64,000 nucleotides of DNA, taken from NCBI RefSeq assembly GCF_913775985.1, contig NZ_CAJYMB010000129.1:1-64000 (forward strand), written 5' to 3'. The translations under genes were made by a program, and so were the position numbers. How positions within the stretch are numbered: the stretch's first letter is position 1; each line of letters begins with the position of its first letter. This DNA is from an uncultured Pluralibacter sp. (lineage in GTDB: Bacteria > Pseudomonadota > Gammaproteobacteria > Enterobacterales > Enterobacteriaceae). This document shows, piece after piece, positions 38,133 through 48,480 of this stretch. The notes below the pieces were generated by a model that made no database searches, was not told the DNA's origin, and saw only the letters and a program-made list of their open reading frames with translations.

Positions 38133-38275
38133 CCGTCATTGCCACTGCTCCCGGCCCGCTGTACCACAGGCCTGGCCGGCGGCATCCTGTGACTCGCCAG
38201 ACGAGATAGGGTATTATCGCCCGATGCTTGCCGGCGGCACTCCCGCGCGGCGTTTCGAGTGAGGAATCAATATTA

Positions 38276-40534
38276 ATGAGCGATATGGCAGAGCGCCTTG
38301 CGCTACATGAATTTACGGAAAAGGCGTACCTCGACTACTCCATGTACGTCATCATGGATCGCGCGCTGCCCTTTATCGGCGACGGCTTAAAACCCGTTCA
38401 GCGCCGCATCGTATACGCCATGTCCGAGCTGGGCCTGAGCGCCAGCGCGAAGTTTAAAAAATCGGCCCGCACCGTGGGTGACGTGCTGGGTAAATATCAT
38501 CCCCACGGCGACAGCGCCTGCTACGAAGCGATGGTGCTGATGGCGCAGCCGTTCTCCTACCGCTATCCGCTGGTAGACGGGCAGGGGAACTGGGGCGCGC
38601 CTGACGATCCGAAGTCTTTCGCCGCGATGCGCTACACCGAATCCCGCCTCTCCAAATATGCCGAAGTGCTGCTGGCAGAGCTGGGGCAGGGCACCGTTGA
38701 CTGGACGCCAAATTTCGACGGCACGCTGCAGGAGCCGCGTACGCTCCCGGCGCGCCTGCCGAACATTCTGCTGAACGGCACCACCGGTATCGCCGTGGGT
38801 ATGGCCACTGACATTCCGCCGCACAACCTGCGGGAAGTGGCTAACGCAGCAATGGCCCTGATTGAGCAGCCGAAAACCACCCTCGACGAACTGCTGGATA
38901 TCGTGCAGGGCCCGGACTATCCCACCGAGGCTGAAATCATCACGCCCCGGGCGGACATCCGCAAAATCTACCAGAACGGCCGCGGCTCGATTCGCATGCG
39001 CGCGGTGTGGAGTAAAGAAGACGGCGCGGTGGTTATCTCCGCGCTGCCGCACCAGGTATCCGGCGCGCGCGTGCTGGAGCAGATTGCCTCCCAGATGCGC
39101 AATAAAAAGCTGCCGATGGTGGACGACCTGCGCGACGAGTCGGATCACGAAAATCCAACGCGGCTGGTGATTGTGCCGCGCTCCAACCGCGTGGACATGG
39201 AGCAGGTAATGAACCACCTGTTTGCCACCACCGATCTGGAAAAAAGCTACCGTGTTAACCTGAACATGATCGGTCTGGACAACCGTCCGGCGGTGAAAAA
39301 CCTGCTGGAGATCCTCACCGAGTGGCTGTCGTTTCGTCGCGACACCGTGCGCCGCCGCCTTAACTATCGTCTGGAGAAAGTGCTCCGACGCCTGCATATC
39401 CTGGAAGGTTTGCTGGTGGCGTTTCTCAATATCGACGAAGTGATTCATATTATCCGCACCGAGGACGAGCCGAAGCCGGTGCTGATGTCGCGCTTTGACA
39501 TCAGCGAAACCCAGGCGGAAGCCATCCTCGAGCTGAAACTGCGCCACCTCGCCAAGCTGGAAGAGGTGAAAATTCGCGGCGAGCAGAGCGAGCTGGAAAA
39601 AGAGCGCGATAAGATTCAGGCCATCCTGGCTTCCGAGCGCAAGATGAATACCCTGCTGAAGAAAGAGCTGCAGGCCGACGCCGACGCATTCGGCGACGAT
39701 CGCCGCTCGCCGCTGCGCGAGCGCGAAGAAGCGAAGGCAATGAGCGAGCACGATATGCTGCCGTCCGAGCCGGTCACTATCGTGCTGTCGCAGATGGGCT
39801 GGGTGCGCAGCGCCAAAGGCCACGATATCGACGCCAAAGGGCTGAGCTACAAAGCGGGCGACGGCTGGAAGTCATCGGTGAAAGGCAAGAGCAACCAGCC
39901 GGTAGTGTTTATTGATACTACCGGGCGCAGCTACGCCATCGATCCGATTACGCTGCCGTCGGCGCGCGGCCAGGGCGAGCCGGTCACCGGCAAGCTGACG
40001 CTGCCGCCGGGCGCCACCGTCGAGCACATGCTGATGGAAAGTGACGAGCAGAAACTGCTGCTCGCCTCCGATGCCGGCTACGGTTTTGTCTGCACCTTCA
40101 AAGATCTTGAGGCCCGCAACCGGGCTGGCAAGGCGCTGATTAACCTGCCGGATAACGCGCAGGTTATGCCGCCGCTGGTAATCGAAGATGAAACCGACAT
40201 GCTGCTGGCCATTACCCGCGCCGGACGTATGCTGATGTTCCCGGTCAGCGATCTGCCGCAGCTGTCGAAAGGCAAGGGTAACAAGATTATCGGCATTCCG
40301 TCCGCCGATGCCGCCAGCGGCGCGGACGGGCTGGCGCATCTGTACATCCTGCCGCCGCAGAGCACGCTGACCATCCACGTCGGCAAGCGCAAGATCAAGC
40401 TGCGTCCGGAAGAGCTGCAGAAAGTCACCGGCGAGCGCGGACGCCGCGGCACGCTGATGCGCGGCCTGCAAAAAATTGATCGTATCGATATTGATTCGCC
40501 GCTGCGTCCCGGCGCGGGCAATAGCGAAGAGTAA
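38276..40534 (+). CDS. parC: DNA topoisomerase IV subunit A ParC
   Basis: Breakage-reunion subunit of topoisomerase IV. It has 752 residues, the E. coli length, from the ATG at 38,276 ([13 protein letters not shown]). The catalytic Tyr120 lies in [13 protein letters not shown]. The quinolone-resistance region [12 protein letters not shown] has Ser80 and Glu84, the wild-type (susceptible) residues. The C-terminal beta-pinwheel starts near residue 500. In K-12 ygiS, mqsA, mqsR and ygiV lie between parC and ygiW; here ygiW is adjacent. Confidence 0.97.
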   Translation: MSDMAERLALHEFTEKAYLDYSMYVIMDRALPFIGDGLKPVQRRIVYAMSELGLSASAKFKKSARTVGDVLGKYHPHGDSACYEAMVLMAQPFSYRYPLVDGQGNWGAPDDPKSFAAMRYTESRLSKYAEVLLAELGQGTVDWTPNFDGTLQEPRTLPARLPNILLNGTTGIAVGMATDIPPHNLREVANAAMALIEQPKTTLDELLDIVQGPDYPTEAEIITPRADIRKIYQNGRGSIRMRAVWSKEDGAVVISALPHQVSGARVLEQIASQMRNKKLPMVDDLRDESDHENPTRLVIVPRSNRVDMEQVMNHLFATTDLEKSYRVNLNMIGLDNRPAVKNLLEILTEWLSFRRDTVRRRLNYRLEKVLRRLHILEGLLVAFLNIDEVIHIIRTEDEPKPVLMSRFDISETQAEAILELKLRHLAKLEEVKIRGEQSELEKERDKIQAILASERKMNTLLKKELQADADAFGDDRRSPLREREEAKAMSEHDMLPSEPVTIVLSQMGWVRSAKGHDIDAKGLSYKAGDGWKSSVKGKSNQPVVFIDTTGRSYAIDPITLPSARGQGEPVTGKLTLPPGATVEHMLMESDEQKLLLASDAGYGFVCTFKDLEARNRAGKALINLPDNAQVMPPLVIEDETDMLLAITRAGRMLMFPVSDLPQLSKGKGNKIIGIPSADAASGADGLAHLYILPPQSTLTIHVGKRKIKLRPEELQKVTGERGRRGTLMRGLQKIDRIDIDSPLRPGAGNSEE

Positions 40535-40542
40535 ACGTCCCG

Positions 40543-40562
40543 GCCCCTGCTGCGGCAGGGGC
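40543..40562 (+). terminator. Hairpin after parC
   Basis: GCCCCTGC and GCAGGGGC form a perfect 8-bp stem with loop TGCG, eight bases after the parC stop. No T-run follows directly. Confidence 0.55.
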
Positions 40563-40692
40563 TAATAAAATTTGCTGTAAAATCGTTGTTAATTCGTGCG
40601 CTGCGATTAACAATAGCGTTTTCAGAGACCTGCCTGTCATACTGTCTCCGCCGGTATATAATTCTAAGCGGTGAGGGGCCTAGAGGTTTTTT

Positions 40693-41433
40693 ATGTTATT
40701 GATTCTCCGTGTAATTATCGTTGTCATCTACTCTATTCTGGTGTGCGTTTTAGGCTGCATTTATTGCCTTTTCAGCCCGCGCAATCCAAAGCACGTCGCG
40801 ACCTTTGGCCATATGTTCGGCAGGCTCGCGCCGGTGCTGGGCCTGAAGGTTGAAAAGCGCTTTCCGCAAGGGTACGAGAACTTCGGTAATGCCATCTATA
40901 TTGCTAACCACCAGAACAACTATGACATGGTGACCGCCGCCAACATCGTGCAGCCGCCGACCGTGACGGTGGGTAAAAAGAGCCTGCTGTGGGTACCGTT
41001 TTTTGGCCTGCTCTACTGGCTGACCGGCAACCTGCTGATCGACCGCAACAACCGCACTAAAGCGCACGGCACCATCTCCGGCGTGGTTAACGCCTTTAAA
41101 AAGCGCCGCATCTCCTTCTGGATGTTCCCGGAAGGCACCCGCAGCCGCGGCCGCGGCCTGCTGCCGTTTAAAACCGGCGCGTTTCACGCCGCCATCGCCG
41201 CGGGCGTGCCGATCATTCCGGTATGCGTGTCCACCACCTCAAATAAAATTAACCTCAACCGGCTGGATAACGGACTGGCGATCGTTGAGATGCTGCCGCC
41301 GGTAGACACCACCGGCTGGGGCAAGGACAGGGTTCGCGAACTGTCCACCTACTGCCGCGATTTGATGCTCGCCAAAATCGACGAGCTGGACAAGGAAGTG
41401 GCCCAGCGCGAAGCGGCCAAAAAGCAGAAATAA
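40693..41433 (+). CDS. plsC: 1-acylglycerol-3-phosphate O-acyltransferase PlsC
   Basis: Inner-membrane enzyme that adds the second acyl chain to make phosphatidic acid. It has 246 residues (E. coli 245). The N-terminal membrane segment covers about residues 1-28. The catalytic HX4D motif is His73-Asp78 (ANHQNNYDMV) and the substrate motif is FPEGTRSRGRG. It is followed 47 bases later by ftsP, as in E. coli. Confidence 0.97.
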   Translation: MLLILRVIIVVIYSILVCVLGCIYCLFSPRNPKHVATFGHMFGRLAPVLGLKVEKRFPQGYENFGNAIYIANHQNNYDMVTAANIVQPPTVTVGKKSLLWVPFFGLLYWLTGNLLIDRNNRTKAHGTISGVVNAFKKRRISFWMFPEGTRSRGRGLLPFKTGAFHAAIAAGVPIIPVCVSTTSNKINLNRLDNGLAIVEMLPPVDTTGWGKDRVRELSTYCRDLMLAKIDELDKEVAQREAAKKQK

Positions 41434-41480
41434 ATTCCCGGGAAGGGTTCCCGCATCAACGTTGTTACTCTGGAGTTGCT

Positions 41481-42893
41481 ATGTCATTCAGTCGGCGTCA
41501 GTTTATTCAGGCATCAGGGCTGGCACTGTGTGCTGGTGCAGCGCCGCTGAAGGCCCATGCGGCGGGCCAGCAGCCCGCGCTGCCGGTACCTCCGCTGCTC
41601 GAATCGCGGCGCGGCCAGCCGCTGTTTATGACCCTGCAGCGCGCGCACTGGTCTTTTACGCCGGGCACCCGCGCGCCGGTGTGGGGGATTAACGGACGCT
41701 ATCTGGGGCCGACCATCCGCGTCTGGAACGGCGATGACGTCAAGCTTATCTACAGCAACCGGCTGACGGAAAACGTTGCCATGACCATTCGCGGCCTGCA
41801 GGTCCCGGGGCCACTCACCGGCGGTGCGCCGCGGATGATGTCGCCGAACGCCGACTGGGCGCCGGTACTGCCTATCCGCCAGAGCGCCGCTACCCTCTGG
41901 TATCAGGCGAATACGCCCAACCACATGGCGCAGCAGGTCTATAACGGCCTCGCCGGCATGTGGCTGGTTGAGGACGATGTCAGCAAATCGCTGCCCATTC
42001 CCAACCACTACGGCGTGGACGATTTTCCGATCATTATTCAGGACAAGCGCCTCGATAACTTCGGCGCGCCGGAGTACAGCGAGCCGGGCAGCGGCGGCTT
42101 CCTCGGCGATGCGCTGATGGTGAACGGCGCCCAGAGCCCGTACGTTGACGTTTCCCGCGGCTGGGTGCGCCTGCGCCTGCTTAACGCCTCCAATGCCCGC
42201 CGCTACCAGCTGCAGATGAGCGACGGACGCCCGCTGCACGTCATTTCCGGCGATCAGGGATTTCTGCCGGCGCCGGTGTCGGTAAAGCAGCTTTCTCTGG
42301 CGCCCGGCGAGCGGCGCGAAGTGCTGGTGGACATGACCAACGGTGATGAAGTGTCGATTACCTGCGGTGAAGCAGCCAGCATCGTCGACAGGATCCGCGG
42401 CTTCTTTGAACCTTCCAGCGTGCTTATTTCTACACTGGTGCTGACGCTGCGCCCCACCGGCCTGCTGCCGCTGGTCACCGACAGCCTGCCGCTGCGCCTG
42501 CTGCCCGCCGACGTGGTGGCCGGTTCCCCTATCCGCAACCGCGATTTTACCCTCGGTGACGATCCGGGCATTAACGGCCACCTCTGGGACCCGCAGCGCA
42601 TCGACGTGACCGCCCAGCAGGGCAACTGGGAGCGCTGGACCCTGCGCGCCGACTCGCCGCAGTCGTTCCATATTGAAGGCGTAATGTTCCAGATAACCAA
42701 CGTCAACGGCGCGATGCCGTTTCCGGAAGACCGCGGCTGGAAAGATACCGTGTGGGTGGACGGCCAGGTGGAGCTGCTGGTCTACTTCGGCCAGCCGTCA
42801 TGGCCGCACTTCCCGTTCCAGTTCGGCAGCCAGACGCTGGAGCTGGCGGACAGGGGCTCTCTCGGACAGATTCTGGTAAACCCCGCCCCGTAA
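41481..42893 (+). CDS. ftsP: Cell division protein FtsP (SufI)
   Basis: Periplasmic multicopper-oxidase-like protein that protects the divisome under stress; it lacks bound copper in E. coli. It has 470 residues. The N-terminus MSFSRRQFIQASGLALCAGA is a Tat signal peptide with the twin-arginine motif SRRQFI. The three cupredoxin-like domains follow, and the copper-ligand histidine clusters of true oxidases are not evident. It probably lies in one transcript with plsC. Confidence 0.95.
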   Translation: MSFSRRQFIQASGLALCAGAAPLKAHAAGQQPALPVPPLLESRRGQPLFMTLQRAHWSFTPGTRAPVWGINGRYLGPTIRVWNGDDVKLIYSNRLTENVAMTIRGLQVPGPLTGGAPRMMSPNADWAPVLPIRQSAATLWYQANTPNHMAQQVYNGLAGMWLVEDDVSKSLPIPNHYGVDDFPIIIQDKRLDNFGAPEYSEPGSGGFLGDALMVNGAQSPYVDVSRGWVRLRLLNASNARRYQLQMSDGRPLHVISGDQGFLPAPVSVKQLSLAPGERREVLVDMTNGDEVSITCGEAASIVDRIRGFFEPSSVLISTLVLTLRPTGLLPLVTDSLPLRLLPADVVAGSPIRNRDFTLGDDPGINGHLWDPQRIDVTAQQGNWERWTLRADSPQSFHIEGVMFQITNVNGAMPFPEDRGWKDTVWVDGQVELLVYFGQPSWPHFPFQFGSQTLELADRGSLGQILVNPAP

Positions 42894-42905
42894 CCGCGAT
42901 TCTAT

Positions 42906-42931
42906 CCGGGCGACGCGCCGCCGCCGCCGCC
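42906..42931 (+). terminator. Hairpin after ftsP
   Basis: CCGGGCG and CGCCCGG pair around a 12-base loop, 12 bases after the ftsP stop. It is GC-rich without a T-run. Confidence 0.5.
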
Positions 42932-43024
42932 CGGTACTGCACCAAATAAACCCTTCGTTTTATAGTGCCATCAGGCGTATAATCCCCGCCTTTTGTAGCC
43001 TTTTTAACCATTCCCGGAAGTTTT

Positions 43025-45202
43025 ATGAGCGCAACATCCCTGATCCAGCCGGATCGCAACCTCTTCTCCTGGCCCCAGTACTGGGCAGCCTGTTTTGGCC
43101 CGGCGCCGTTTTTACCGATGTCCCGGGAAGAGATGGATCAACTCGGCTGGGACAGCTGCGACATCATCATGGTGACCGGAGACGCCTACGTCGATCATCC
43201 GAGCTTCGGGATGGCGATTTGCGGCCGCATGCTGGAGGCGCAGGGCTTTCGGGTGGGGATCATTGCCCAGCCTGACTGGAACAGCAAAGAGGACTTCATG
43301 CGCCTCGGCAAGCCGAACCTGTTCTTCGGCGTCACCGCCGGCAACATGGATTCGATGATCAACCGCTACACCGCCGATCGCAAGCTGCGCCACGACGATG
43401 CTTATACGCCGGACAACGTTGCCGGCAAGCGTCCGGATCGCGCCACGCTGGTATACACTCAGCGCTGCAAAGAGGCATGGAAAGACGTGCCGGTGATCCT
43501 CGGCGGGATTGAGGCCAGCCTGCGCCGTACCGCCCACTACGACTACTGGTCCGATACCGTGCGCCGTTCGGTGCTGGTGGACTCCAAGGCCGACATGCTG
43601 ATTTTCGGCAACGGCGAGCGGCCGCTGGTGGAAGTTGCCCACCGGCTGGCCCTGGGCGAGTCCATTACCACGATTCGCGACGTGCGCAACACCGCGTTTA
43701 TGGTTAAAGAGGCGCTGCCGGGCTGGAGCGGCGTGGACTCCACGCGGCTGGACACCCCCGGTAAAATCGATCCTATTCCGCATCCTTACGGCGACGATCT
43801 GGCCTGTATGACCAACCAGCCGACGGTGCCGAATAAGCACGAAGCAAAGCCGATCACCGTTCAGCCGCCGAAGCCGAAACCGTGGGAGAAAACCTACGTG
43901 CTGCTGCCATCCTGGGAGAAGGTAAAAGGCGACAAGGTCATGTACGCTCACGCCTCGCGCATTCTGCATCATGAAACCAATCCGGGCTGCGCCCGGGCGC
44001 TGATGCAAAAGCAGGGGGATCGCTATATCTGGCTGAATCCGCCGGCGATCCCGCTCTCTACCGAAGAGATGGACAGCATTTTCGCGCTGCCCTACCAGCG
44101 CGTGCCGCATCCGGCCTACGGCAAAAGCCGCATCCCGGCTTACGAAATGATCCGCTTCTCGATCAATATCATGCGCGGCTGCTTCGGCGGCTGTGCGTTC
44201 TGCTCGATCACCGAGCACGAAGGACGCATTATTCAGAGCCGCTCCGAAGACTCGATCATTAACGAGATCGAAGCCATTCGCGACAGCGTGCCCGGCTTTA
44301 CCGGGATTATCTCCGATCTTGGCGGGCCGACGGCCAACATGTACATGCTGCGCTGCACCTCGCCGCGCGCCGAGCAGACCTGCCGCCGCCTCTCCTGCGT
44401 TTACCCGGAGATCTGCCCGCACATGGACACCAACCACGAGCCGACGATCAACCTCTACCGCCGGGCGCGGGATCTGAAGGGCGTGAAGAAGATCCTGATT
44501 GCCTCCGGCGTGCGCTACGATCTGGCGGTGGAAGACCCGCGCTATATCAAAGAGCTGGCGACGCATCACGTGGGCGGCTATCTGAAAATAGCGCCGGAGC
44601 ACACCGAAACCGGCCCGCTGTCGAAAATGATGAAGCCGGGGATGGGCAGCTATCACCGCTTTAAGGAGCTTTTCGACACCTATTCGAAGCAGGCGGGCAA
44701 AGAGCAGTACCTGATCCCGTACTTCATCTCCGCCCATCCGGGCACCACCGATGAAGACATGGTGAATCTGGCTCTGTGGCTCAAGCGCCACCGCTTCCGG
44801 CTGGATCAGGTGCAGAACTTTTATCCCTCGCCGCTGGCGAACTCCACCACCATGTATTACACCGGTAAAAACCCGCTGGGTAAGGTGAATTACAAGAGCG
44901 AGGACGTAGTGGTACCGAAGGGCGATCGACAGCGCCGCCTGCACAAAGCGCTGCTGCGCTATCACGATCCGGCGAACTGGGCGCTGATCCGCCAGGCGCT
45001 GGAGGCGATGGGGAAAAAACACCTGATCGGCGGACGCCGCGATTGCCTGGTGCCGGCCCCGACGCTGGAAGAGATGCGCGCCGCGCGGCGGCAAAACAGC
45101 CGCGCGCAGCCGGCTTTAACCAGGCATACCCCCGCCGCGCACCAGCGCTCGCCTGCCGGACGCAGGCCGAAAGTAGCCGGCAGACGGCAGGTTAAGCCAT
45201 AA
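43025..45202 (+). CDS. ygiQ: Radical SAM protein YgiQ
   Basis: 725-residue YgiQ family protein (E. coli 739). An N-terminal B12-binding-like region precedes the radical SAM core, whose cluster motif CxxxCxxC is in [13 protein letters not shown]. The C-terminus is Arg/Ala-rich and disordered (from about 690). The reaction is unknown. It starts [20 protein letters not shown], as in the E. coli family. A long antisense open frame on the other strand is a codon-bias shadow. Confidence 0.93.
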   Translation: MSATSLIQPDRNLFSWPQYWAACFGPAPFLPMSREEMDQLGWDSCDIIMVTGDAYVDHPSFGMAICGRMLEAQGFRVGIIAQPDWNSKEDFMRLGKPNLFFGVTAGNMDSMINRYTADRKLRHDDAYTPDNVAGKRPDRATLVYTQRCKEAWKDVPVILGGIEASLRRTAHYDYWSDTVRRSVLVDSKADMLIFGNGERPLVEVAHRLALGESITTIRDVRNTAFMVKEALPGWSGVDSTRLDTPGKIDPIPHPYGDDLACMTNQPTVPNKHEAKPITVQPPKPKPWEKTYVLLPSWEKVKGDKVMYAHASRILHHETNPGCARALMQKQGDRYIWLNPPAIPLSTEEMDSIFALPYQRVPHPAYGKSRIPAYEMIRFSINIMRGCFGGCAFCSITEHEGRIIQSRSEDSIINEIEAIRDSVPGFTGIISDLGGPTANMYMLRCTSPRAEQTCRRLSCVYPEICPHMDTNHEPTINLYRRARDLKGVKKILIASGVRYDLAVEDPRYIKELATHHVGGYLKIAPEHTETGPLSKMMKPGMGSYHRFKELFDTYSKQAGKEQYLIPYFISAHPGTTDEDMVNLALWLKRHRFRLDQVQNFYPSPLANSTTMYYTGKNPLGKVNYKSEDVVVPKGDRQRRLHKALLRYHDPANWALIRQALEAMGKKHLIGGRRDCLVPAPTLEEMRAARRQNSRAQPALTRHTPAAHQRSPAGRRPKVAGRRQVKP

Positions 45203-45239
45203 AAAAACGCCCGGGGCAGCAAAGCCGCCGGGCGTTTTT
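45203..45239. terminator. Bidirectional terminator between ygiQ and dkgA
   Basis: A 12-bp stem, AAAAACGCCCGG with its complement, has a 13-base loop and A/T runs on both outer sides. It starts directly at the ygiQ stop and can serve both convergent genes. Confidence 0.88.
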
Positions 45240-45262
45240 ATTCGTACATTGCTCAGCCAGGT

Positions 45263-46090
45263 TTAGCCGTCAAATTTATCCGGGTCCGGCCCCAGGCGCT
45301 TGCCCTGATCCAGTTTGGCAATGTCGGCCAGCTCGTCTTTATCGAGGCGGAAATCCCAGACGTCGAAGTTTTCCGCGATGCGCGATGGCGTCACGGATTT
45401 CGGGATCACCACCAGGCCGCTGTCCAGATGCCAGCGGATCACCACCTGCGCCGGCGTCTTGCCGTATTTATCCGCCAGCTTGCGGATAATCGCCTGATCG
45501 AATACCCCTTCGCCACCCTGGGCCAGCGGGCTCCAGGACTCGGTCTGAATCTTGTGGTTGGCATTCCAGACGTGCAGCTGGCGCTGCTGCATCAGCGGGT
45601 GCAGCTCAATCTGGTTGATGACGGGCGTCACGCCGGTTTCGTCAATCAGCCGCTGCAGGTGCGGCGCCTGGAAGTTACATACGCCGATGCTCTTGATGAG
45701 CCCCTGCTGCTGAAGCTCGATCAGCCCTTTCCACGCCTCCACATAGCGATCGATAGCCGGCACCGGCCAGTGGATCAGATACAGGTCGAGATAGTCCAGC
45801 TGCAGCTTGTCGAGGCTTTCGCGCAGGGCTTCCGCCGGGCGCTTCTGATCGTCGTTCCACAGCTTGGAGGTGATAAACAGCTCTTCCCGCGGCAGGGCCG
45901 CACTTTTTATCGCTTTCCCCACGCCTTCTTCGTTCTTGTAGGCGGCGGCAGTGTCAATGGCGCGGTAGCCCACTTCCAGCGCTTTATGGATGGCGTTTAC
46001 AACGTCCTCGTTGCCTGCTTTCCACACGCCGAGACCCAGTTGCGGCATTACGTTGCCGTCGTGAAGCTTGATTACGGTTGGATGTGTCAT
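45263..46090 (-). CDS. dkgA: 2,5-diketo-D-gluconate reductase A / methylglyoxal reductase DkgA
   Basis: NADPH-dependent aldo-keto reductase of 275 residues, the E. coli length. It reduces 2,5-diketo-D-gluconate, methylglyoxal and other aldehydes. The active-site Tyr is in DTAAAYKNEEG, the Lys in FITSKLWND and the His in LIHWPVP. The C-terminal NADPH motif is IPKSVTPSRIAEN. The ATG at 46,090 has AAGGAGG upstream. It follows yqhD in an operon controlled by YqhC in E. coli. Confidence 0.96.
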   Translation of the reverse strand: MTHPTVIKLHDGNVMPQLGLGVWKAGNEDVVNAIHKALEVGYRAIDTAAAYKNEEGVGKAIKSAALPREELFITSKLWNDDQKRPAEALRESLDKLQLDYLDLYLIHWPVPAIDRYVEAWKGLIELQQQGLIKSIGVCNFQAPHLQRLIDETGVTPVINQIELHPLMQQRQLHVWNANHKIQTESWSPLAQGGEGVFDQAIIRKLADKYGKTPAQVVIRWHLDSGLVVIPKSVTPSRIAENFDVWDFRLDKDELADIAKLDQGKRLGPDPDKFDG

Positions 46091-46109
46091 GCGTTCCTCC
46101 TTAGATGAG

Positions 46110-46144
46110 ACTTCACCGGAGGAAGAGCCCTTCTCCGGTGAAGT
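46110..46144 (-). other. Perfect intercistronic hairpin between yqhD and dkgA
   Basis: An 11-bp perfect stem (ACTTCACCGGA and its complement, 13-base loop) sits just upstream of the dkgA Shine-Dalgarno. Without a T-run it is more likely an mRNA processing or stability element that sets the yqhD:dkgA ratio than a terminator. Confidence 0.55.
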
Positions 46145-46199
46145 GGTAGCATTAAGCCTGGTATAAATCCGCAAAAACGAAAGGGAATGCGGAAAAACC

Positions 46200-47363
46200 T
46201 TAGCGCGCGGCTTCGTAAATGCGGCGGCTGACGTCGAGGGTAATATCCTGATTTTCGCCCAGTTTCGTCATCCCGTGCTCTTCGAGCTTGGCGATCAGCT
46301 GCGGGATTGAGCTGCCGTCCAGACCGTAGTCGGACAGGCGGGTGCCGACGCCCATGCTTTCGAAGAAGCGGCGGGTCGCGGTGATCGCCGCGTCAATACG
46401 CTGATCGTCGGTGCCTTCGGTAATGTTCCACACCCGCGCCGCGTACTGCAGCAGCTTGGCGCGCTTGCTGTCGCGCTTGACGTTCCACAGAGACGGAAGC
46501 ACCACGGCCAGCGTCTGGGCATGGTCAAGCCCGTGCAGGGCGGTCAGCTCGTGGCCGAGCATGTGGGTCGCCCAGTCCTGCGGTACGCCGGCGCCGATCA
46601 GGCCGTTCAGCGCCTGGGTTGCGGCCCACATCACGTTGGCGCGAACGTCATAGTTATCGGCTTCGGCCAGCGCTTTCGGGCCTTCTTCGATAAGCGTCAG
46701 CAGAATGCCTTCCGCAAAGCGATCCTGAATTTTGGCGTTAACCGGATAGGTCACGTACTGCTCAACGGTGTGGACAAAGGCGTCAACCACGCCGTTGGCG
46801 GTCTGGCGCGGCGGCAGAGTATAGGTGTACACCGGATCCAGCACCGCAAACTGGGGCTGCACGTGCGGATTCATAAACGCCCGCTTGTCGCCGGTGGTTT
46901 TACGCGAGATAACCGCGCCCATGTTTGATTCAGAGCCGGTGGCCGGCAGGGTCAGCACTGAACCCATCGGGATCGCGCTGGTGATGCTGGCGCCGCCGTT
47001 TTCCAGAATCTCCCACGGATCGACGCCGTCGGCATAGTGCGCCGCCGCCGCGATAAACTTGGTGCCGTCCAGCACCGAGCCGCCGCCTACCGCCAGCAGG
47101 AACGTCACCTGCTGCTCGCGGGCGATTTTCACCGCGTTCATCAGGGTTTCATAAGAGGGGTTCGGTTCGATGCCGCCGAACTCAATCACCTCCAGCCCGT
47201 TCAGGCTGCTCAGGACCTGATCCAGTACGCCGGTTTTCTTCACGCTGCCGCCGCCGTAGGTGACGAGCACGCGGGCGTCGTCCGGGATCTGAGCGCGCAG
47301 ATCGGCAATCGCGCCTTTGCCAAACAGAATGCGGGTTGGGGTGTGCAGGTTAAAATTAAACAT
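46200..47363 (-). CDS. yqhD: NADPH-dependent aldehyde reductase YqhD
   Basis: Iron-containing alcohol dehydrogenase family member, 387 residues as in E. coli. It reduces short-chain aldehydes such as acrolein, glyoxal, furfural and isobutyraldehyde using NADPH. The cofactor loop is YGGGSVKKTG and AVGGGSVLDGTKF. Metal ligands lie in GVVDAFVHTVEQ and in GHELTALHGLDHAQT. The ATG at 47,363 matches E. coli (MFNFNLHTPTRILFG). It is divergent from its activator gene yqhC. Confidence 0.96.
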   Translation of the reverse strand: MFNFNLHTPTRILFGKGAIADLRAQIPDDARVLVTYGGGSVKKTGVLDQVLSSLNGLEVIEFGGIEPNPSYETLMNAVKIAREQQVTFLLAVGGGSVLDGTKFIAAAAHYADGVDPWEILENGGASITSAIPMGSVLTLPATGSESNMGAVISRKTTGDKRAFMNPHVQPQFAVLDPVYTYTLPPRQTANGVVDAFVHTVEQYVTYPVNAKIQDRFAEGILLTLIEEGPKALAEADNYDVRANVMWAATQALNGLIGAGVPQDWATHMLGHELTALHGLDHAQTLAVVLPSLWNVKRDSKRAKLLQYAARVWNITEGTDDQRIDAAITATRRFFESMGVGTRLSDYGLDGSSIPQLIAKLEEHGMTKLGENQDITLDVSRRIYEAAR

Positions 47364-47459
47364 AGTTTGCTCCCTTGATAGCGATGGCAGCCGGAAGGGC
47401 TGTCGATGTCGGACATTGTGATCCCGGTCGCTTTTTTCCTCAATGCACGTTCCTGCCGT

Positions 47460-47504
47460 TGTCTTGCCCATTCCTCCGGCGGGCTGGAGAATATGCGCAA
47501 GACA
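47460..47504. promoter_or_regulatory. Inverted repeat in the yqhC-yqhD gap, candidate YqhC site
   Basis: TGTCTTGC and GCAAGACA, an exact 8-base dyad with a 29-base centre, lie between the divergent genes, about 97 bases upstream of yqhD. YqhC activates yqhD-dkgA in E. coli; assignment of this dyad to YqhC is inference. Confidence 0.4.
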
Positions 47505-47550
47505 GGACACAATACTCATCTCAAAAACGGCGCGCGTCAGGAGCCCAATC

Positions 47551-48450
47551 ATGAACCGGGAAGCGGTCTGTCTTTCACTGGCTGAAAAAATTAAATCACT
47601 GATAAGTAAAGAAGATGAGCTGAGAGAGCGGCTGCCCGCCGTGCGGCTTTTATACGACACGCAGCCCTGGCCGCGCATGCCGGTAATGTACCAGCCAGGC
47701 ATCATATTTCTCTTTTCCGGGCACAAAATTGGCTATATCAATGCCAGGACTTTCCGCTACGACGCTACGGAATACCTGCTGCTGACTGTGCCGCTGCCGT
47801 TCGAGTGCGAAACCGTCGCCACCCCGGACGTTCCGCTGGCGGGGATGCGGCTGGACGTGGATATTCTCCAGCTGCAGGAGCTGCTGATGGATATTGGCGA
47901 AGATGCGCTGTTTCATCCCGCCAAAGCGGAGAGCGGCATCAACTCTTCGCCGCTGACGGAGGAGATCCTGTGCGCGGCAGAGCGGCTGCTGGACGTCATT
48001 GAGCGTCCGCTGGACGCGCGCATTCTCGGCAAGCAGGTGGTGCGCGAGCTGCTTTACCACGTGCTGATTGGGCCACAGGGCGGGGCGCTAATGGCGCTGG
48101 TGAGCCGCCAGACGCACTTCAGCCTGATAAGCCGGGTGCTAAAGCGCATTGAAAGCCACTATACCGAATCCCTGAGCGTCGACCAGCTGGCGGCAGAGGC
48201 CAACATGAGCGTGTCGGCGTTTCACCACAACTTTAAATCGGTGACCAGCACCTCGCCGCTGCAGTATCTAAAATCGTATCGCCTGCACAAGGCGCGGCTG
48301 CTGATGGCCCACGACGGGCTGAACGTCAGCACCGCGGCAATGCGCGTCGGCTACGAAAGCGCGTCGCAGTTCAGTCGGGAGTTTAAGCGTTACTTTGGCA
48401 CGACGCCGGGGGAAGATGCCGCGCGCATTCGCGGCTTTCCCGGCGTGTAG
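47551..48450 (+). CDS. yqhC: AraC-family aldehyde-responsive activator YqhC
   Basis: Transcriptional activator of yqhD and dkgA, responding to reactive aldehydes. It has 299 residues from the ATG at 47,551, which follows CAGGAG. The N-terminal AraC_N sensor domain (about 15-170, including [20 protein letters not shown]) contains the Cys in PFECETVA. The C-terminal double helix-turn-helix (about 200-295) includes [17 protein letters not shown] and [16 protein letters not shown]. It is convergent with yghB. Confidence 0.94.
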   Translation: MNREAVCLSLAEKIKSLISKEDELRERLPAVRLLYDTQPWPRMPVMYQPGIIFLFSGHKIGYINARTFRYDATEYLLLTVPLPFECETVATPDVPLAGMRLDVDILQLQELLMDIGEDALFHPAKAESGINSSPLTEEILCAAERLLDVIERPLDARILGKQVVRELLYHVLIGPQGGALMALVSRQTHFSLISRVLKRIESHYTESLSVDQLAAEANMSVSAFHHNFKSVTSTSPLQYLKSYRLHKARLLMAHDGLNVSTAAMRVGYESASQFSREFKRYFGTTPGEDAARIRGFPGV

Positions 48451-48458
48451 AGACAACG

Positions 48459-48480
48459 TGCAGCGCGATCAGGCGCTGCA
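48459..48480. terminator. Hairpin between yqhC and yghB
   Basis: TGCAGCGC and GCGCTGCA pair around a six-base loop. The right arm covers the last codons and stop of yghB, so the hairpin is shared by the convergent transcripts. Confidence 0.5.

Noticed and set aside
43112-45094. A 660-codon open frame opposite ygiQ (and similar long frames opposite tamA, parC, ftsP and tamB)
   Set aside because: These are antisense shadows of strongly biased GC-rich genes. They have low-complexity His/Arg/Gln-rich translations, no ribosome binding sites and no family motifs.
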